A stretch of DNA of 64,000 nt, from NCBI GenBank assembly GCA_903873705.1, contig CAIQPK010000092.1, forward strand, positions 62,001-126,000. The letters are read 5' to 3'. Shown piece after piece: positions 63,174 through 64,000 of the stretch. Under the pieces are notes generated by a model. That model made no database searches. It was not told the DNA's origin and worked only from the letters and a program-made list of their open reading frames with translations. Position 1 is the stretch's first letter; every line of letters begins with the position of its first letter. Origin of the DNA: an uncultured Acidobacteriota bacterium (GTDB lineage Bacteria; Acidobacteriota; Terriglobia; Terriglobales; Acidobacteriaceae). The position numbers and the translations under genes were made by a program.

Positions 63174-64000
63174 CTATTGGCCCGATGTGGTTACTTGCTT
63201 GATCATAGCGTCCACCAACTCCGGCTGTCTCCATTCGCTCCCATCCCACATATTGGCGACCGTACCGTCGGGAGTCAACAGCACGGTTCTCATGCCATGG
63301 GTAATCAGGTTGTCTTTGGAATAGTAGGTAAGGCCAAAAGCCGCGGCCAAGGTCTGCAGATCTTCAGGCTTCGTGGAAACAAAATCCCAGTGCCCAAAGC
63401 CCGCGGCATTGTTATACAAGTGGGTCAGGCCGAACTGCCGCATCACTGAAGGGGTGTCGTACGCCGGGTCAAGAGTAATGCTCACCAGGTGTGTCTTCTT
63501 ATAGAAATCCGGGGTCTTCAAGAGTTCCTTCTGGATCGAGGCGAATTCACTGGTAAGCATGGGGCAAAACGTTGGAAACGGGCACCGCGTGTAAATGAAG
63601 GTGACCAGTACCGCTTTCCCTTTGAAGTTACTAAGGTGAATCGTCTTTCCATCCTGGTTGACCAGGGGTACATCCGGGATCGAAGCTCCGATGATCGATA
63701 CGTGATTTTCCTGTTCGATCACGGTCGTGTCATCGGCAGTCGTTCCTGACTCGTGGCCAAGAATTACCACGTTTTCCAGCCAGTAATTCTTGTCCTTGTT
63801 CACCACCAAAGTGGCGGTGATGTCATCACCCAACTGAGTCTTTGCGAGAGCCTCCGCGTCTTTCACAGCGTAGGGCATCGTCATCGCGGCCATGAAACCA
63901 GGTATGTCTTGCTGACGGACGGTCAGCTGGCCAGTGCTTTTGCCCAGGACGCGTCCGCGCAGAGCGTAGTGTTGCTGGGAGCTTCGGCAACCGCTAAAGA
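63174..64000 (-). CDS. CusF-like/SCO-family copper protein (5' end outside the window)
   Basis: About 275 codons are visible and the frame is open to base 64000, so the N-terminus is missing. The first visible part (RGRVLGKSTGQLTVRQQ, IPGFMAAMTMPYAV) is a CusF-like copper-binding segment with its Met-rich motif. It is followed by a thioredoxin-fold SCO1/SenC domain: the copper motif is C-x5-C in FIYTRCPFPTFCP (the longer variant seen in this lineage), then the distal His in LITHGMRTVLLTP. SCO proteins deliver copper to cytochrome oxidase or act as thiol reductants. An ATG at 63893 is internal to the CusF-like part and is not the true start. Confidence 0.85.
   Translation of the reverse strand, partial: FSGCRSSQQHYALRGRVLGKSTGQLTVRQQDIPGFMAAMTMPYAVKDAEALAKTQLGDDITATLVVNKDKNYWLENVVILGHESGTTADDTTVIEQENHVSIIGASIPDVPLVNQDGKTIHLSNFKGKAVLVTFIYTRCPFPTFCPMLTSEFASIQKELLKTPDFYKKTHLVSITLDPAYDTPSVMRQFGLTHLYNNAAGFGHWDFVSTKPEDLQTLAAAFGLTYYSKDNLITHGMRTVLLTPDGTVANMWDGSEWRQPELVDAMIKQVTTSGQ

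Overview
The window looks like chromosomal DNA of an Acidobacteriota member, probably class Terriglobia (Terriglobus/Edaphobacter/Granulicella type). This is inferred from gene content: two very large Oar-type TonB-dependent receptors with an N-terminal carboxypeptidase-regulatory-like domain, a DUF1800/DUF1501 gene pair, secreted beta-propeller proteins with Ser/Thr/Gly-rich sequence, a PQQ dehydrogenase and a canonical Hfq. No phage, CRISPR array, insertion sequence or plasmid function was seen.

Left part (1-27 kb), mostly housekeeping. hfq and the start of a probable hflX run leftwards. Next come a DegT-type aminotransferase, an SH3-domain lipoprotein and a beta-propeller lipoprotein. A tightly packed rightward run follows: tatB, tatC, a glutaminyl-cyclase-like M28 enzyme, terC-like, aroB, menG, a CDF transporter and a stand-alone PASTA protein. 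Converging on it is a leftward run: SurA/PpiC foldase, YhaM-like nuclease, aroC, def, fmt, rsmB. A C-terminal processing protease, a small YXWXXGXW-type exported protein, tRNA-Gly(CCC), a sirtuin, tag, tdh, an AlaC-like aminotransferase and a large secreted M28 peptidase complete this part.

Middle part (27-42 kb), accessory. It holds a small secreted Cys/His-rich protein beside a TonB receptor, the DUF1800/DUF1501 pair, a decayed 3' remnant of the error-prone polymerase gene dnaE2, an amino acid permease overlapping a P1-family aminopeptidase, and an MHYT-PAS-PAS histidine kinase with a REC-EAL phosphodiesterase.

Right part (42-58 kb) is the most unusual region. It is a block of envelope-targeted catabolic genes: a mono-heme cytochrome c, a thiamine-diphosphate enzyme with a twin-arginine signal, an Oar-type TonB receptor interrupted by one in-frame TAA, a small OB-like protein, a twin-arginine MmgE/PrpD protein, a PQQ dehydrogenase, an exported cupin, an exported NHL-repeat protein and an OFA-type MFS transporter. 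Two genes in it, on opposite strands, share an almost identical promoter (TTGACAAGAAAA, 16-bp spacer, TATATAGGGT). I infer an outer-membrane-uptake plus periplasmic decarboxylation/dehydration/oxidation pathway; the substrate cannot be read from the sequence.

Right edge (58-64 kb): pyruvate phosphate dikinase (ppdK), a divergent TPR protein with a C-terminal Fis-like helix-turn-helix, a membrane-anchored Ig-like protein and a truncated CusF-like/SCO copper protein that runs off the window.
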